Of a stretch of 64,000 nucleotides of DNA, positions 49,301 to 62,110 are shown piece after piece. The notes below the pieces were generated by a model, which saw only the letters and a list, made by a program, of their open reading frames with translations, did no database searches and was not told where the DNA came from. The stretch lies in assembly GCA_029449235.1 (NCBI GenBank), contig JANATG010000012.1:62001-126000 (forward strand), in the 5' to 3' direction. Position 1 is the first letter of the stretch. Each line of letters starts with the position of its first letter. The DNA comes from Linnemannia schmuckeri. Lineage: Eukaryota; Mortierellomycota; Mortierellomycetes; Mortierellales; Mortierellaceae. Both the position numbers and the translations under genes were made by a program.

Positions 49301-52300
49301 AAAGGGTTAGATGAAAGAAAGCAGGAAGTGGAGGACGAGGATGTAGAAGGACGCGATATGTTACTATCATGGACCATCCGTCCAGAAAACTTTAAACACA
49401 CCACAATTAACCCAACCTTACAGTTGACAAAAAAATGAATGCGCGCGCGTAACTATATGTTTCAAAAGAAGAAAATGTACCTGCGTGTCTTCTTTATGGG
49501 TCGGGTCCCATCCCACTGACAGCAGCGGTTGCTGTGGTTGCAGAACTTCACGGAGGACATAGAAACACAAGCGAGAGATAGGGAATGGGAACACAAAGAA
49601 CAAAGTGAAGAGTGTAATTAGAAAAAGTACGCGTTGGACAGGAAAAAAAAATCAAGGACTCATTAGGCATTTTCGAGTACACACCAGAGAGGACACGACC
49701 CCAGACTAACGGTAAAACTATCCAAAAGTAATGTGTCCGTTTTCAACTGCTCCCTTTATCCTTCTGTCTCCTCCACGTTATCAACACCACAGAATAAAAA
49801 CATGGGACAACAAACATACAAACAAACAAATGAAGGCGCTCGTAATCGCGATTTCTGTTTATCTCCCGCCATTCGAGCTGGTTGCACCTGTTAAACCTTA
49901 CTCAAACAAGAACAAGAACAACAACACAAGACGGCTCGAAAATGCCATCATTTTTAGTCCAAAGCACCTGTCTGGCGATTAGAACAACGCAATAGGGGGG
50001 TCGTATCGGAATAGCGTTCAATGCCGTACACCAAGAATGGAAGGAGGATTAGGCTGGAGGAAAGAAGGAAGGTGAGATATCGCGATTGTGTGTTTGTATG
50101 TTTGTACGTGCGTGTTTTTTGTGGTGTGCGTATGCACAGGTACATAGGTAAAAAAAAAAAAAAGGACATAGGCTGGTGTGGTATTAGCCTCAACGCCCAT
50201 CTTTTTTTCGCGCAATCCACAACACCATTGCTCCCGCCATCTGAAAAAAAACGGAGAGAGTGTGTGGTTACCTCGACTAAAAAGCACAAAATGGGGACAA
50301 TCAAAATGAGGGAGCTGAAACGCATGGGTCAAGGGCTCGAACTATAAGAGTATCCTATAAACCTGACTCGCGTTCCAAGCACAAAAACAACAACTTTTCC
50401 TTTGTGTGGTCGCCTCTGTTCTCGCACCCCTACCACTTCTCTCTCTCTCTCTCTGTTGGACATGGGTTTCCCACGGGATCTAATCGTAAACGTGGGCAAG
50501 GCAAAGGCAACATAAGACGACGCAAGGCACGCATGACATGTTGCCTTTGCTGCATCCCCATCCACGGTAGGAGGAGAGAGGCAGGAAGAAAGACGATAAA
50601 CAAAAAACAAACTGCTAGACAGCCATGCATCAGTAACTACAGCAACATAACAAACACCAAAGACGTAGTTAAAAATAACGCATGCATTCACAATTTTTGT
50701 TCAATTGTCAATCGATGGCGATGTGTGCTTTTTTTTTTTTTTTTTTTTTTTTTTTTTGTTTTTTATTTTGCTCTGGGACCTGCCTGATCATGCTTGTTGC
50801 CCTACTCTCCTCTCTCTTTCTTGCACTCTTCCTTGAAATCCCTGTTATTTGCAGGTTCAGATCAAATGGAGAATGAGATGACTGGGTGAGGAAGTAGACC
50901 ATTTTGCACGGTGCATGGTATTCATGCGTGTCTTGAGGAATAGGATTGCAACTTCCCGTTGAGCTGCAACTCAACCGTTGAAAGAACTTCCCTATTCTTA
51001 GATGAATGGTAAAGAGGTTCGAAAGGGAATGAGATGGATGAGGAAGAGGTACTGGCTAACACATGCTTTGCTATTCGAGATAGCTATTTGTTTATATACA
51101 ACGTACAAACATGATAACAGCTTCCCGATAACGTTTCTCTTTTTCTCTCTCTATCCTATTAAGTTCTGCGTGCATTTTTTTTAGCGGGAGGGAGAGGTTT
51201 GGGTGCCACGTTTTGGAGCTTGTGTCACTCACATTTATTTGTCTGTTTGTTATTTTAACAAAAAAAAAAAAAAAAAAAAAAGTGATCGAACAAGCAAGGA
51301 CGGGATGACTGATGCTGGGTACTTTCCTGGCCGGTTCGGTCGTAATTACGAGTCGTGTGGGGTGGCCAATGGTGTTTGCTTGTCCACAGCATCTTCATAC
51401 GACAAAGAGTGGGGGAGAAAAAGGAACCCGTCTCCCCATTCTTTTTCCACGATTATTATTGTTTCTTGTTTTCTTTTGTGCATTCTTTCTCCACAAAAAA
51501 CGAATTTTGTAAGGAGGTTGAAGATTGAAGGGGGTGAATAATGACATCCGGCCTGACAAATAAGGTTGCGCCACTAAGATCAAGGACCTGGGTGGGCGTG
51601 GACTTCGTCCGGCCAAGCTTTTTTTTTCCCTCTCAGGCTCTTTCCCCTCTTGAGCAATAGCAGGCTGCTGCTGCTGCAAGAGAACAGAACACCCCCTGCC
51701 TTTTTCTGTCCCCTTACCTCGTGCGTATGTGGATGGATGGGTTAATCATCGATCATCGCTATCGGGAATCAAGGAGGTTCAAAAGTAGGTAGCTATCTTT
51801 GTCTATCTCCTTTTTTTTATTCTTCTTCCTAAGCTGTGCAATTTTAAGCTGCCTCTTTTACCCCACTTTCGCTCACTCGCTCACTCTATCTCACCTCCAG
51901 AAAAGCAAACCATCCATGTCTGCATAGGTTGCCATGCTAAAGCGATAGTTTTATGTCCTAGAAAGTATCAGCACTCTCACTGGGACTCTCCTTCATCTAT
52001 CCCGTCACTCATTGCTTTCTTCGTTGGCAGCTTTACTCTTTACTCCTCCTCTCCAAAAGAGAAAAATGAAGTGGTGCTCCAATTGATATTGGTTTCTGCT
52101 GCATCCCTTTGTTAATAACTCTGTTCAGTTCCCAGGTACCCTGTATGATATATGACCCCATTCGCAAGACAAAATGCAATACAACCTTCCCTCCATCTAA
52201 GACATAGGCGTTTGCGGCAGTGCAGGGCATAGCCTATATGTGCCCCCTTCCAATTCTTGAAGTAATTGCTCCTTGCGCCTTGCATTTGCAGTCAAACGCC

Positions 52301-55300
52301 TTTATGGTCCTTGCTTAGCAACCGGTTCTGTTTTGTCTCCGCAAAAAGATAGGTATACACCTGTACGCGTGTGCGTTGTGCGTGCGTACGCGCATCGGAT
52401 TTCTGTTTTCTCGGCCCGCTCCTCAGCCGGCCAGAGGGTTTCACTCACATTATTAGCACTGCTGTTGAAGTTTTACCGCGAGGTACTCTTTAGACCATAG
52501 TCGGGTGGGATGGATAAAATAAGGTCCTCTTTGCCCCTATTTTTCTTCCACGGATAACTGAACAAACAGCCGACCAGAAAAGTATAGGAACGAGAGAGTT
52601 TCGTTACTTTGAAAGGGTAAACAACGACAACAATAACAACAAGGGAGTTCTTTTCGAGTAACCATGGGGCAATGGTGCGTATGTTTTGGAAGGAAGGGCG
52701 GATGAATGGATAGGGGAAGAGGAAGAGGAGGATCTCGCCATCTCGAAAAACAAAGTATCTTCCATCTCAAAAATCTTTCTTTTTCTCTTCTGTTCACGCA
52801 TCTTCGCTCAATGTGTTATTTTTATAGAGCGATGGACTTGCATGCACGGTCAATCTGGGAAACTTTTGAACCATGAGAGACAGAGAAGAGGAAAAACAAT
52901 TGGGGGTTGGTACGTTGGATAGTTATAAAATAGTAGGCTGTTTTCTCCTTGCTCCAAAGGCTGACTAAGAGCTATCTTAAACAGGCTTGAACATTCTTGT
53001 GTATTGTTCCTCCCCATTATTCACGATGAGCACCTTTTTATTTTATTTTGTTATTGTTCTCTGAACACAATAAGGCGGTTTAAATGAGCTTTTTCGCAAA
53101 AAGTAAAAGGCCTTATCAGACATCACCCACAACAATCATAGCGTGCGATAGTAACTGGGCCTCCTCCTTTGTGGTACCAATATGTTTAGCCTGTCTATTT
53201 TGCACGGACGGACGAATGCCTCTGACCTTTTGGGATCTCTCTTCTGTCTGATACATCCCACAACTTTTTTCTATCTCAGCTCATTGATTCGCCCCCCTCC
53301 TTCCCACCCATGTCTCAATACTTGCCAATTCATACCGACTCTCGTTCTCTCTCTTGCTCGCTCGCACGCTCGCATGCAAGCTTTCTTACCCCTCACTCCA
53401 CACACACATACCCCATATCTCGACAAAACTCCGTTCACTTTTTGGAGATGTTCGATTGTCGTAGATCGAATATTTGGATACATCATCCCGTCCCAAGTAT
53501 CGCCCTTTTTTTTTTTTTTTTTTTTTTTTTCTGGGCCCTGTCCGTCGCTCCGCATCGTTATCGCAATGGATGGTCTATGACACATTTTTTTTCTTTGTTA
53601 GAGCGAGAGCGAGAAGAGAAAAGAAAGAAAAGAAAGAGAAAGCAGTGAAGACGGGAGGAGGTGAGAGGAAAATAGAGTGGTGGCATCTTCTTTGGCTGTG
53701 TCTCACAGCTCGTATCGACTAGTGCTTCGTTTGAATGGCGCAAAAGAATGGCGAACTTGCTGAGCTGATCAAAGTAAGTGACGTAGAGTTTTGGTCTTGC
53801 GACAATGTACTACCCGATGGGGCCTGGATTTTTTTAACCGTTATCATTTTCGTTCCACGAACAATCACGACTCCATTTCCTCTAAGATTTGAGCTGATTA
53901 CTTCAGGAGAAGGGCAATGACCAAGGCCAAATACCTTTGTGCTCCCAATCGTCAACGGTCCGTATATGTGAAATGCGCGTGTGTGAGCCATAACAAAAAA
54001 AAAAAAAAAAACGTGGCTGCAATGGCGTGCAGTCGTGTAAGAGCAAACAAGCAGGCAATGGCAAAGCATTAGGTTCTCTACACTTCAGGGAAAAATAAAA
54101 AAAAGTGTGATGATGCGAAACTAAAGTTGTTGAGGTGCTTTCGCCTGCTCGCCTTGCTTAGAGTTTCCTTTCCCTCTCTCTCTCTCTCTACCTCTCTGTC
54201 ACACCTTCCCAACCTCCGTCTGACTGTCTGTGAGTCGATGGTAAGAAAGAAGTTGCAGGAAAGGGGTGAGTACAATCAAACTATGTACATGTACATTCCA
54301 TGTGGCAAAATCACCAAATTTCGGATGCACAAAATAAGGGTCATACATAAGGCTTGCATCCCATCTTATGTTTGGTTGTCGGATGAGGACGGGACGAACA
54401 CCAACCAGCCCGATCTTGGCCGACACCTACCTGCTCACCCTCCTCGGCCAAGTGTATACGAAACCGAGAAAGTTGTTTAGTCTAAACCAAGTGAGCAAGT
54501 CTCTCTGTGTCGGCGGGTGGGCCATGTTATTACGCCCAATGCCTAATCCAGGTCTTAGGTTTCCTCTAGGGTCTGTCTGTTTGAAAAAGCGAAAAAAGCG
54601 TAAAGTGAGTGGTCTTGGCTGTTCGGTGACGACAGTTTCGCTATGCTTACCGCTACAAGCAAGGCAAGGCAAGGCAAGCGAACAAGAGACAAGATATAAA
54701 ATGTTGAATAAGTTTTTGTTCACCTTGACAAGAAATGGTGTCGATCTATCATGATGTGAACTGAGAAAACCCCATAGTGGTGTCATGAAAGAGACGATGA
54801 TGCTTATGAATCTGCTATTTTGTTTTTCACGACAACCAGAACGAAAACAAACAAACAATTGCCTCCCAAAAAGAGTATCTTCTCTCGGGTGGGGGAGACA
54901 ACCACAATTGACGTGTAAGCAAAAATGTGAGAGAGAGCGTGAAAAGAAATGGCATGTGAAAAGTCTCCGCTGACATTGTTCAGAAGTAGCCAAACATGTG
55001 TGGAGAAAAAAAAAGATAGACAAACAATAATTGTTCAAATCTTACTTAACCCTCTCTAAAATGAGATATTCATGCCTTTCAGACTATGAAGGTAATATTC
55101 ATTTTACATGGTGCTGTGTTTTGATCAACCCCGGGAGACTCAATACCCATGTATCTTTCTCTTTCCTTCCTAGCCAACCTCCTTCACATGCGACCAGAGC
55201 TTCGATATGTGTCCTCATGTATCTCAAATACACGGTTGTTATTGTCTTGTTATTGATATTATTGAGCACAGGGCCGTCCGTAGACATGTACCGTCGGTCG

Positions 55301-55500
55301 GTGTACGGAATGCAGGGACCACCTTCTGTTCCTTCACTCTCTTCTTCCGATGGGAACGGGTTGTGTTCACTTTTGTGTTGTACCACCAGCAAGACAAGGC
55401 AAGAGTCGGGATCCCTTGCATCTCCACGTTTTTTAATTCAGCAATGCATTTTGAAGTTGAATGTTAATTGAATAAAACGGACAACTTGTGTGCTGTTTTT
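43360..55500. other. 12.1-kb intergenic stretch, no supported gene
   Basis: Lies between the zinc-finger promoter and the 3' end of the BCAS3-domain gene. All open frames are short or low complexity; the longest (54427-55038, minus) has no domain and no convincing splice partner. It contains homopolymers (T29 at 50729-50757, A22 at 51260-51281, T25 at 53506-53530) and a CAAGG repeat at 54656-54678. No tRNA, rRNA or transposon motif was recognised. Confidence 0.6.
54656..54678 (+). repeat. (CAAGG)n repeat
   Basis: Four near-perfect pentamer units, CAAG(C/G)-type. Confidence 0.85.
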
Positions 55501-55765
55501 TTGTTTATTATTCGTTTATCTCCAACAAAAAAACGGGATGAATATGACGATGAAAGTGGTGGTGCTACACGTCCACATGTAAGCCACAGAGCATGAATAT
55601 GCCAAATGCCAATGTCAATGCCCAAGAAAAAAAAAAAAAAAGAAAAAAAGAATTTCAAAAAAAGTGAAAAAAAAATGTCGGGTGCGTTGTTACCATCAAG
55701 CGCATGGATGATGGCGCACTAGTTCGTTTTTTGCACCCACAAATGTTTACGTTCAACTGTCACGC
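55501..55765 (-). terminator. 3' UTR of the BCAS3-domain gene
   Basis: AATAAA reads on the minus strand at 55509-55504, about 260 nt after the stop codon. It is the likely poly(A) signal. Confidence 0.4.
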
Positions 55766-58700
55766 TCACATTAACGACCCCTCGTCATAGTCATCCTCAT
55801 CCTGCTCGAGAAAGTCGCTCAGATCGGTACGACCCTTACCGACTGTTCCGTCATACTGTCCATTCGTTAGGCCGTTATGACTGCCACCGTTCATATCATC
55901 CGATCCACCAAAGAAATCCTCGTCGTCATCCAGATGGAATACTCCGCCGTGAGGAAGTGTTGACCCCTGAGGACCCTGGTTTCCTCCACGCTTGTTTGAC
56001 GACCCCTGTGATAATCTCTTCGAGCCATCTCCGACATGACCTCGATCATGACCAATAAACACTGACGCGCTTCCGGGCATGTCCACCTCATTGTCTCCGT
56101 CAGGCGAAAACATCATCATCGTACTCTGAGCCATCGGGTTGGCCGGTGCCTCCAAATGGTTGGACTTGCCCAAAGAGTTGTTCATGTTGGCTTGGCTCTG
56201 TGACAGAGTGTGGCCTTGACCATTTGCTTGCGTATGGTGGGGTGATGAGCGGGCCGAGGGCGCAAATCCAGCCTTCAGGTGGTGCTTGGGTGCTGATGAA
56301 CCAGAAGTGATACCATTCAAGGGCGAAGAGGAGTCACCGAACGATGACACCATCGGCGAGGTCGACGAAGAAGGGGTGTTTGCAAAGCCTGTCAAAGGAG
56401 CAACGGCGGCAGAGAGGGAAGGGCTGGCATTCGACAGTGATCCGTTTCTGGATTTAGACACTTGTTCAGCAGGAGGAGTCGACAAGAATGTTTGGTGAGT
56501 GTACTGGGCAGGTTGGCCCATTGATCCAAAAAATGTTGGCTTAGGGCTGCCTGAAGCGTTGCCAAGGCTGATTAAGTACGCATCCTCAAAGGACAACGTG
56601 GCTGCTATGGACAAATACAATAAACAAAAATCACATATTTTTAGTTATCTTGACGTGGGATGGTACATTATGTAAACATGTGAGTCAATTAAACAGAGCA
56701 TGCGCATTGATAGCGATTTCTCACCTCGAAGCGATGACGGGCTGATGCTGCCGACAGAGGGCGACATTCGGCTCTGGTTGATAGGAGAGCTAGAATGGGT
56801 CTGCAGGTACGACTTCATTGCTGAGGACAGGTTTTCGGACAGATCCTCAGCGTCGCCATCGTGGCTCTCGACTCGCCCGTGGCCTCGCACACCCCGACCA
56901 TCTGCAGCGACTGCAATGCCCGAGATCCATGGCTTATTGGCGTCCTGGAGATCCCTCGAGGCATCAGCTGTTGGCCGCGGATCCTTCCCCGCTACAATTG
57001 CCACACCGCGACGCAGATTGAGTGTCTTGACTGCAGTCGCCTTGCCTTCAACAAAATCCTGATGGACTTGATCCACTGAACCAACATAGTTCTGAAATGA
57101 GAACTGAGGAGACCTCCAAAGTAGGTGCTGGGGTTGCGTCAGGGTGACGGTCGTGGCAAGTGAGCCCTGAGCGGCAAGGGTCTGGTTCAAAAGCGGGTAT
57201 TGACCCTTCCATCCAGCATGCATTCCGTTGTCGTAAGTCGAAATCTCTGCGTGGGCGAGCCACCGCGATGTGGCATGCCCTGATGTAGTATGAGGCGCAC
57301 TCTTCTTGGCCTTGCCATTGGTGTATTGGTGCGCTGCTTTGGTCCCTGCTGGCAGAGCGAGCGACTTCTTGACCGGCGCCCAATCTCCAGACCGGTTCAA
57401 CGTCCATTCTGCCACATCTTCTGGTGCCAGCACCAAGTCGGATGTCTCCACAGCACGACCTAATTGACCAATTCCAACGTTGGGAAAAGAATACAAAGAT
57501 CAGGCAACGGTTTTGTGAGAGTTTTTGTTCAAAATCAAAATGATCAAGATCCGCTTACCGTTGTATGTCTTCTTGGTTCGGACACTGCTCACCCAGCAAC
57601 GGTGGAGAGTAAGCATTCCCAATGGGTTAAAGACATAAATATCGGCAAAACTTGGACCGCGCTCTGGCTCTACAAGGGATCCTTGTGAAGCCAACTGTTG
57701 CTGTACTGCCAAGGAAGCGTTGGAGTCCTTGATGCTGTTGTCCTTGGAAGAAGCAGCGGTAGATCCAGCCTCATTTTGGCCATCTCCATGGGTATCTCGA
57801 GAGCCTGCGAGGTGAGGGTGGTGCTTGGGCAAGTTGGACTGGATGTTTGCTCCAGTCCAGCTCATTGTTCGGCTTCGAACCGTTGCCACAGGGCCGCGTC
57901 TGCTGGTCTCCACAACGAGTCCAGGAAGACTGGCCAGTCCATGTGCTGCATGCTGGACCACAGCGGCTGCAGGGGGGCTCAGGGTCTGCCAAAGTTGTGA
58001 TGCTGTCGACTGAAGACGAGCAGTCGTACTCACTGGGGGCGCCTTGGACCGGTTCATCAACAAAGTGCTCGAGTTCTGCGCTGTGGAGGAGGAGGAGCTG
58101 TCCCGTCGTCCCGAGTCCCCTGAGCCTGGACCAAATGGACCATCGATACCGCCATCAAATTCACCAGGTGAGAGAGCAATGTTTCCTGGATCCGAAGCAA
58201 AGACGGTCGATGAGGGCAAAAAGTGGGTCGCGATCATGGCGCGTTGGCGTCCTCCGTTGAAAGAACCATAGTTTTGCTGCAGTCTACTCAGATATCCCTG
58301 GCTGGTCTCTGAGGTTCCTGTTCCTGTCGAACTCATAGAGTCTTGCGAATTTTGTCGATGAAGAGAGCCGCGTCGTTTCTCTCCTGCTCCTGGGGCAAAG
58401 GGGTCCATGCTGCCATCCAAATCATATCTCGAAGACAGAATCACATCGGGGACATGATGCCGCTGCTTGATGCGACAGAGTGCGTTCAGACTGGTTGGGT
58501 ATTCGATAGCCGTGGCGGTCCAGTTGACGACTCCTGTGTACATATGTGCACCGACATCAGGAGTACCTCCGAAAGGGTTGATGGCGTAAAGATGCGTCGT
58601 TCCTCTGGATGTTGTCACTGCCACCCATGTCTCGTCCTCATTGAAAACAATGTCCTCCACACTGGCATGAGTGATACCGCGGGCAAGCTTGTAGACGTGT

Positions 58701-61505
58701 CTGGATCCAGGGTTGACGGCAGGCCTGACTTCGTGAATGTGAAAGACGTTTCCATGGCGTGATACCGTGAGCAACAACCGTCCAGAGGGTGAAAATCTGC
58801 ATCCTGTGATCGGGTGGTCGTGTGGTTTAAAATGGGCAACAATCGGCATATTAGACAACGTGATATCCCTGATAATGACCTGTAAACAAACGACGAAGGA
58901 TGAAAGCGGTTAGCCCTGCCATCCCATGTTTTTGTCTAGCGACTCAAGGATCGAACAAAACGCAGGCGAACAAAAGACATACCGTTCCAATAGCCTCTTT
59001 CTTATGTGGAGAGTTGTCGTCGTGTCTACGTCTGTGTGGGGGATGAGTCGACGTCCGGTCATGGTCAGCGGATGCTGAAGCCCTCCTGGTATGTCTGTAA
59101 GGCGATCTGTTAAATCCGGATTGAACCGGAGGAGAGGTCGATGCAGTTGTGTTTGCTCCAGACGCTCCAGACCAATATGACGAAAACGTCTGATGTGCGA
59201 AGCCACCTATACATCAGTAGAGTAAGCCTCACAGTAGTTAGTCGAGAACTCACGTAAACAAAGATTCAATAAACAAAGCTTCTTCGAAAGACTTACCGAG
59301 CATTTTCACCCCTCCAAAAACTTCTTTGGCGACGCCTTTGGCCAAATCCTGATAACCTCCACCGCCATCTGACTCCTCACCATGCTTGGTGTCGGAACTG
59401 TCGTTGGGTGATTCACTTGTTGTCACATAGGCAAGCAATCTTGTGCCAAGAGCGAGTACTCCTGGGTACGCTACGTCGTTGAGAGCCAGTGGCTTTGCGT
59501 GCATAGGCTGTAGTGTCAACTGATTCAACATAAACAGACGAGTTCCTTCTCCTGGTGCAATCATGGTCTATTGCATTATCATAATTAAGCGATGAATGAT
59601 GAATGATAGTTAGAGATCAAGTTGTATTGGGAGAAATGCATAGTTGGTTCGGCTCAGCCTCCAGACAGCGTTCGATAACATACCACGACAAGCTCACGTT
59701 CGTTGACGTCCAGTGCCGAAATATCGTAGTCTGGCCCTTCTCCAAAGTCGGGGATCTTGACCACCTGGTGAGTCGCGAGTGAGTATATCTCCAGTTTCTT
59801 ATGAGACGTGCGGCCATCGTCAGTCCTTTTATTTGATCTAAAAGCGACAAACACATGGGAAAGGAGTGACACAATTAGCATCCGTCCCTTTAATCCACAC
59901 ACATACGCTCTTGCAGACCTCCTTCCTTTTTCAAAGCCAGTCAAAGGAAAAATGCGAGCGAAACAAGGGATGCATACATGACAGCCAAGAGTGGCCTATA
60001 CTGCTCGAACTGATCGACCTTTCCAGCAGGCACCCGCGGCGATGGAAGGACCTGTTGAACATGGACCAAAAGAGGGGGGGTGGAATGAGGGAGTCACGCG
60101 GTTAAGCCTGGTACGCTCAAAAGCTACCGCAGTTCATTCTCACCCATCATGGGGAAAAATTTCCAAAAGCACAACGCAAGCCGGACGGTGGAAAAAAGAC
60201 CAAAAAGGAACAACAAGAAGGACGGTGGGCGTAGGTATATAAAAAAAAAAGCTTGGGCGAACGCCAAGAAGTATCGTCATTCTTCGTGGTCCACTGGAAA
60301 CTGTCCACTGAATCCTGATGGGGGGTTTAATGCTGTGATCCTGACAATGATAATCCGTTATTCCGTGGACAGAGACAGACTGTATATTGGCTCATTTGAG
60401 GGGCGTCATTGAGAGGCTGAAGATCGCAGTGATAGGATGGAGATGTGTGGTTATTGGATTCCTTTGTCCAGATCTGCGCTAACATAGCTCCCTCTCTCTA
60501 CACGCATACTTTTTCTGTTCCTTGAGCTCTCACAGCTGGTTCGTATTCCGGCTTACCTTGAGTAATGACACTTCGTTGTCTGGGTCACGGGCCGAAAAGA
60601 TCTCGTGAATATTGTCCGGATGGGTGATGTCCCAGATTTGCATGCCATCTGCGTACCCGAGCAGGAGACAAAACCGTCTATTTTAAAACAAGTTAAAATA
60701 CAAAAAGAAATTGTCAAGGAGACACGCCAAGGAGAGAGAGAGCGAGAGAAAGAAAGAAGACCGTGTTGAGTGGCCCAGATCGTATATACTGTGCTGTACT
60801 CCTGCCCTGTTGAATCGGCGGTTATGACGATATCGCATTCTTTTCTCATTTCTCTTTTTTCTCACACACACAGGCCCTCCCTTTTCATTCAACACGTATA
60901 TACAGATAACTCAAACAGGCACGCAATACTCTCGCTCATCTCTCACTTTTTCCCCTTTCTTGCTCTCGTTATCTCTTTTTCTCCTTCCCTCTCTCATCCT
61001 GACAGTGTGAGTCATGAGCGCATACCGAGATGTCCTGCTCTTGGCCATGGGTCCTGCATCGATCCAGTCAAACGCAGAAAAGACGACTACGTCGCCGTTG
61101 GTGAGAACACAGACACTGTCCTGGTTGCCGCCAAGAAGAGGGTTGGAGGAGCCCTGTGCTGCTGGGTAATAGTAAGGACTCGAGGGGTTTCCTGGGAAGG
61201 CTGTGCTCGAGGGTGAGGTGAATCCACGTGTCGGCATTGAGAAGGATGTTGGGAGGGTGTTGGCGACGTAAGAAGAGACTCCTGTCAGGACCGAGGACAG
61301 GGACTCGAGTGCGGAAGGATCCCTATAGTGGTAGTGTTCAAGCTTTTCTCCAGTCAGACGAATTGAAGGGTATTATTACATGATGGTGAGAGTCACAAGT
61401 CTCTTTTAGTATGAGAGGAGTGAGCCTTTTTGTGACTGACCTGATAAAGACGGGCTCAGCCCGAACCCCGGTTTGGCCTTGTTGCAACTGTTGTTGGTCG
61501 GCCAT
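55766..61505 (-). CDS. BCAS3 WD40/PROPPIN-like domain protein
   Basis: Homologue of animal BCAS3 and related to plant ATG18f/g/h-type proteins. In animals BCAS3 binds phosphoinositides with PHAF1 at forming autophagosomes; that role here is inference. Ten exons: 61505-61441, 61322-61026, 60677-60557, 60051-59978, 59837-59684, 59567-59297, 59206-58983, 58879-57559, 57459-56725, 56604-55766. All junctions keep frame, giving 1366 aa against roughly 900 in human BCAS3. Family motifs are LLLGYADGMQIWD (residues ~125-137), LGTRLLAYV in exon 6, and CRFSPSGRLLLTVSRHGNVFHIHEV with RGTTHLYAINPFGG (~494-507) in exon 8. The BCAS3 domain lies in the exon 8-9 region (GRAVETSDLVLAPEDVAEW to SFQNYVGSVDQVHQDF). 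Long Ser-rich linkers and an acidic C-terminal tail account for the extra length. The start gives a short polar N-terminus; no better ATG is nearby. Confidence 0.88.
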
Positions 61506-62110
61506 ACTGACTTGACGAAGAAGTGGAGAAAGTGGGCGTGAGAGAGAAGAAAAAGGAGAGCGAGGCGACTGATAAAAGTCAGCACACACGGGGGGTTGTG
61601 TCCAAGGTAAACGATGTGGATAAGGGAGTGTCAACAAGAAGTCTTCTTTTTTTTTTTTAACTTTCTGGGATGGGATATTGGTTGGTATGTAGTTATGTGT
61701 GTGAGTGTGGTGTTGCAAAGTGCGATGTAGGATGAATGTGAAAAAAGGGGTTGACTGATGAAAAAAGAAGAAAAAAAAGTGAGGACGTAAGTGTGTATAA
61801 GAGAAGAGACAAGAAAAGAGAAGGGAAGAGAAGACAAGAGAAGAGAAAAGAATGTATATGACAAAGAAAAAGAAACGATTGAATGCGACAGAAGAAAAAG
61901 TACACCAGAACAAGAGAACACTGCCCTCGAAGGACCGCCGGACTGCGCGTAGGTTGTTACCATCATCATCGCTGAAAATGTCTATTGTCCACGTGAACTT
62001 TGGGCTAATTCTGTTGGGTCAATCATGTGACTTATTGATCCTTTGGACGCATGGCATGTATTTTTTTTTTAACTTTTATTCTTCTGAAACACTAGTGTTT
62101 TTTCTTTCTT
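61506..62110 (-). promoter_or_regulatory. Spacer between LRR/F-box-like and BCAS3 genes
   Basis: 605 bp between two minus-strand genes. It is CT-rich on the sense strand just before the BCAS3 ATG. AATAAAAGTT on the minus strand near 62079-62070 probably ends the upstream gene. Confidence 0.4.

Noticed and set aside
50325..50350. Reverse-strand GTTCGAGCCC as a tRNA B-box
   Set aside because: The T-stem does not pair and no A-box lies at a suitable distance.
54427..55038. 203-codon minus-strand frame
   Set aside because: No recognised family, no conserved splice partner, composition like surrounding non-coding DNA.
61338..61913. 191-codon minus-strand frame ahead of the BCAS3-domain gene
   Set aside because: The first part is CT-rich leader translation and the end runs into intron 1; only the segment from 61505 to 61441 is coding.
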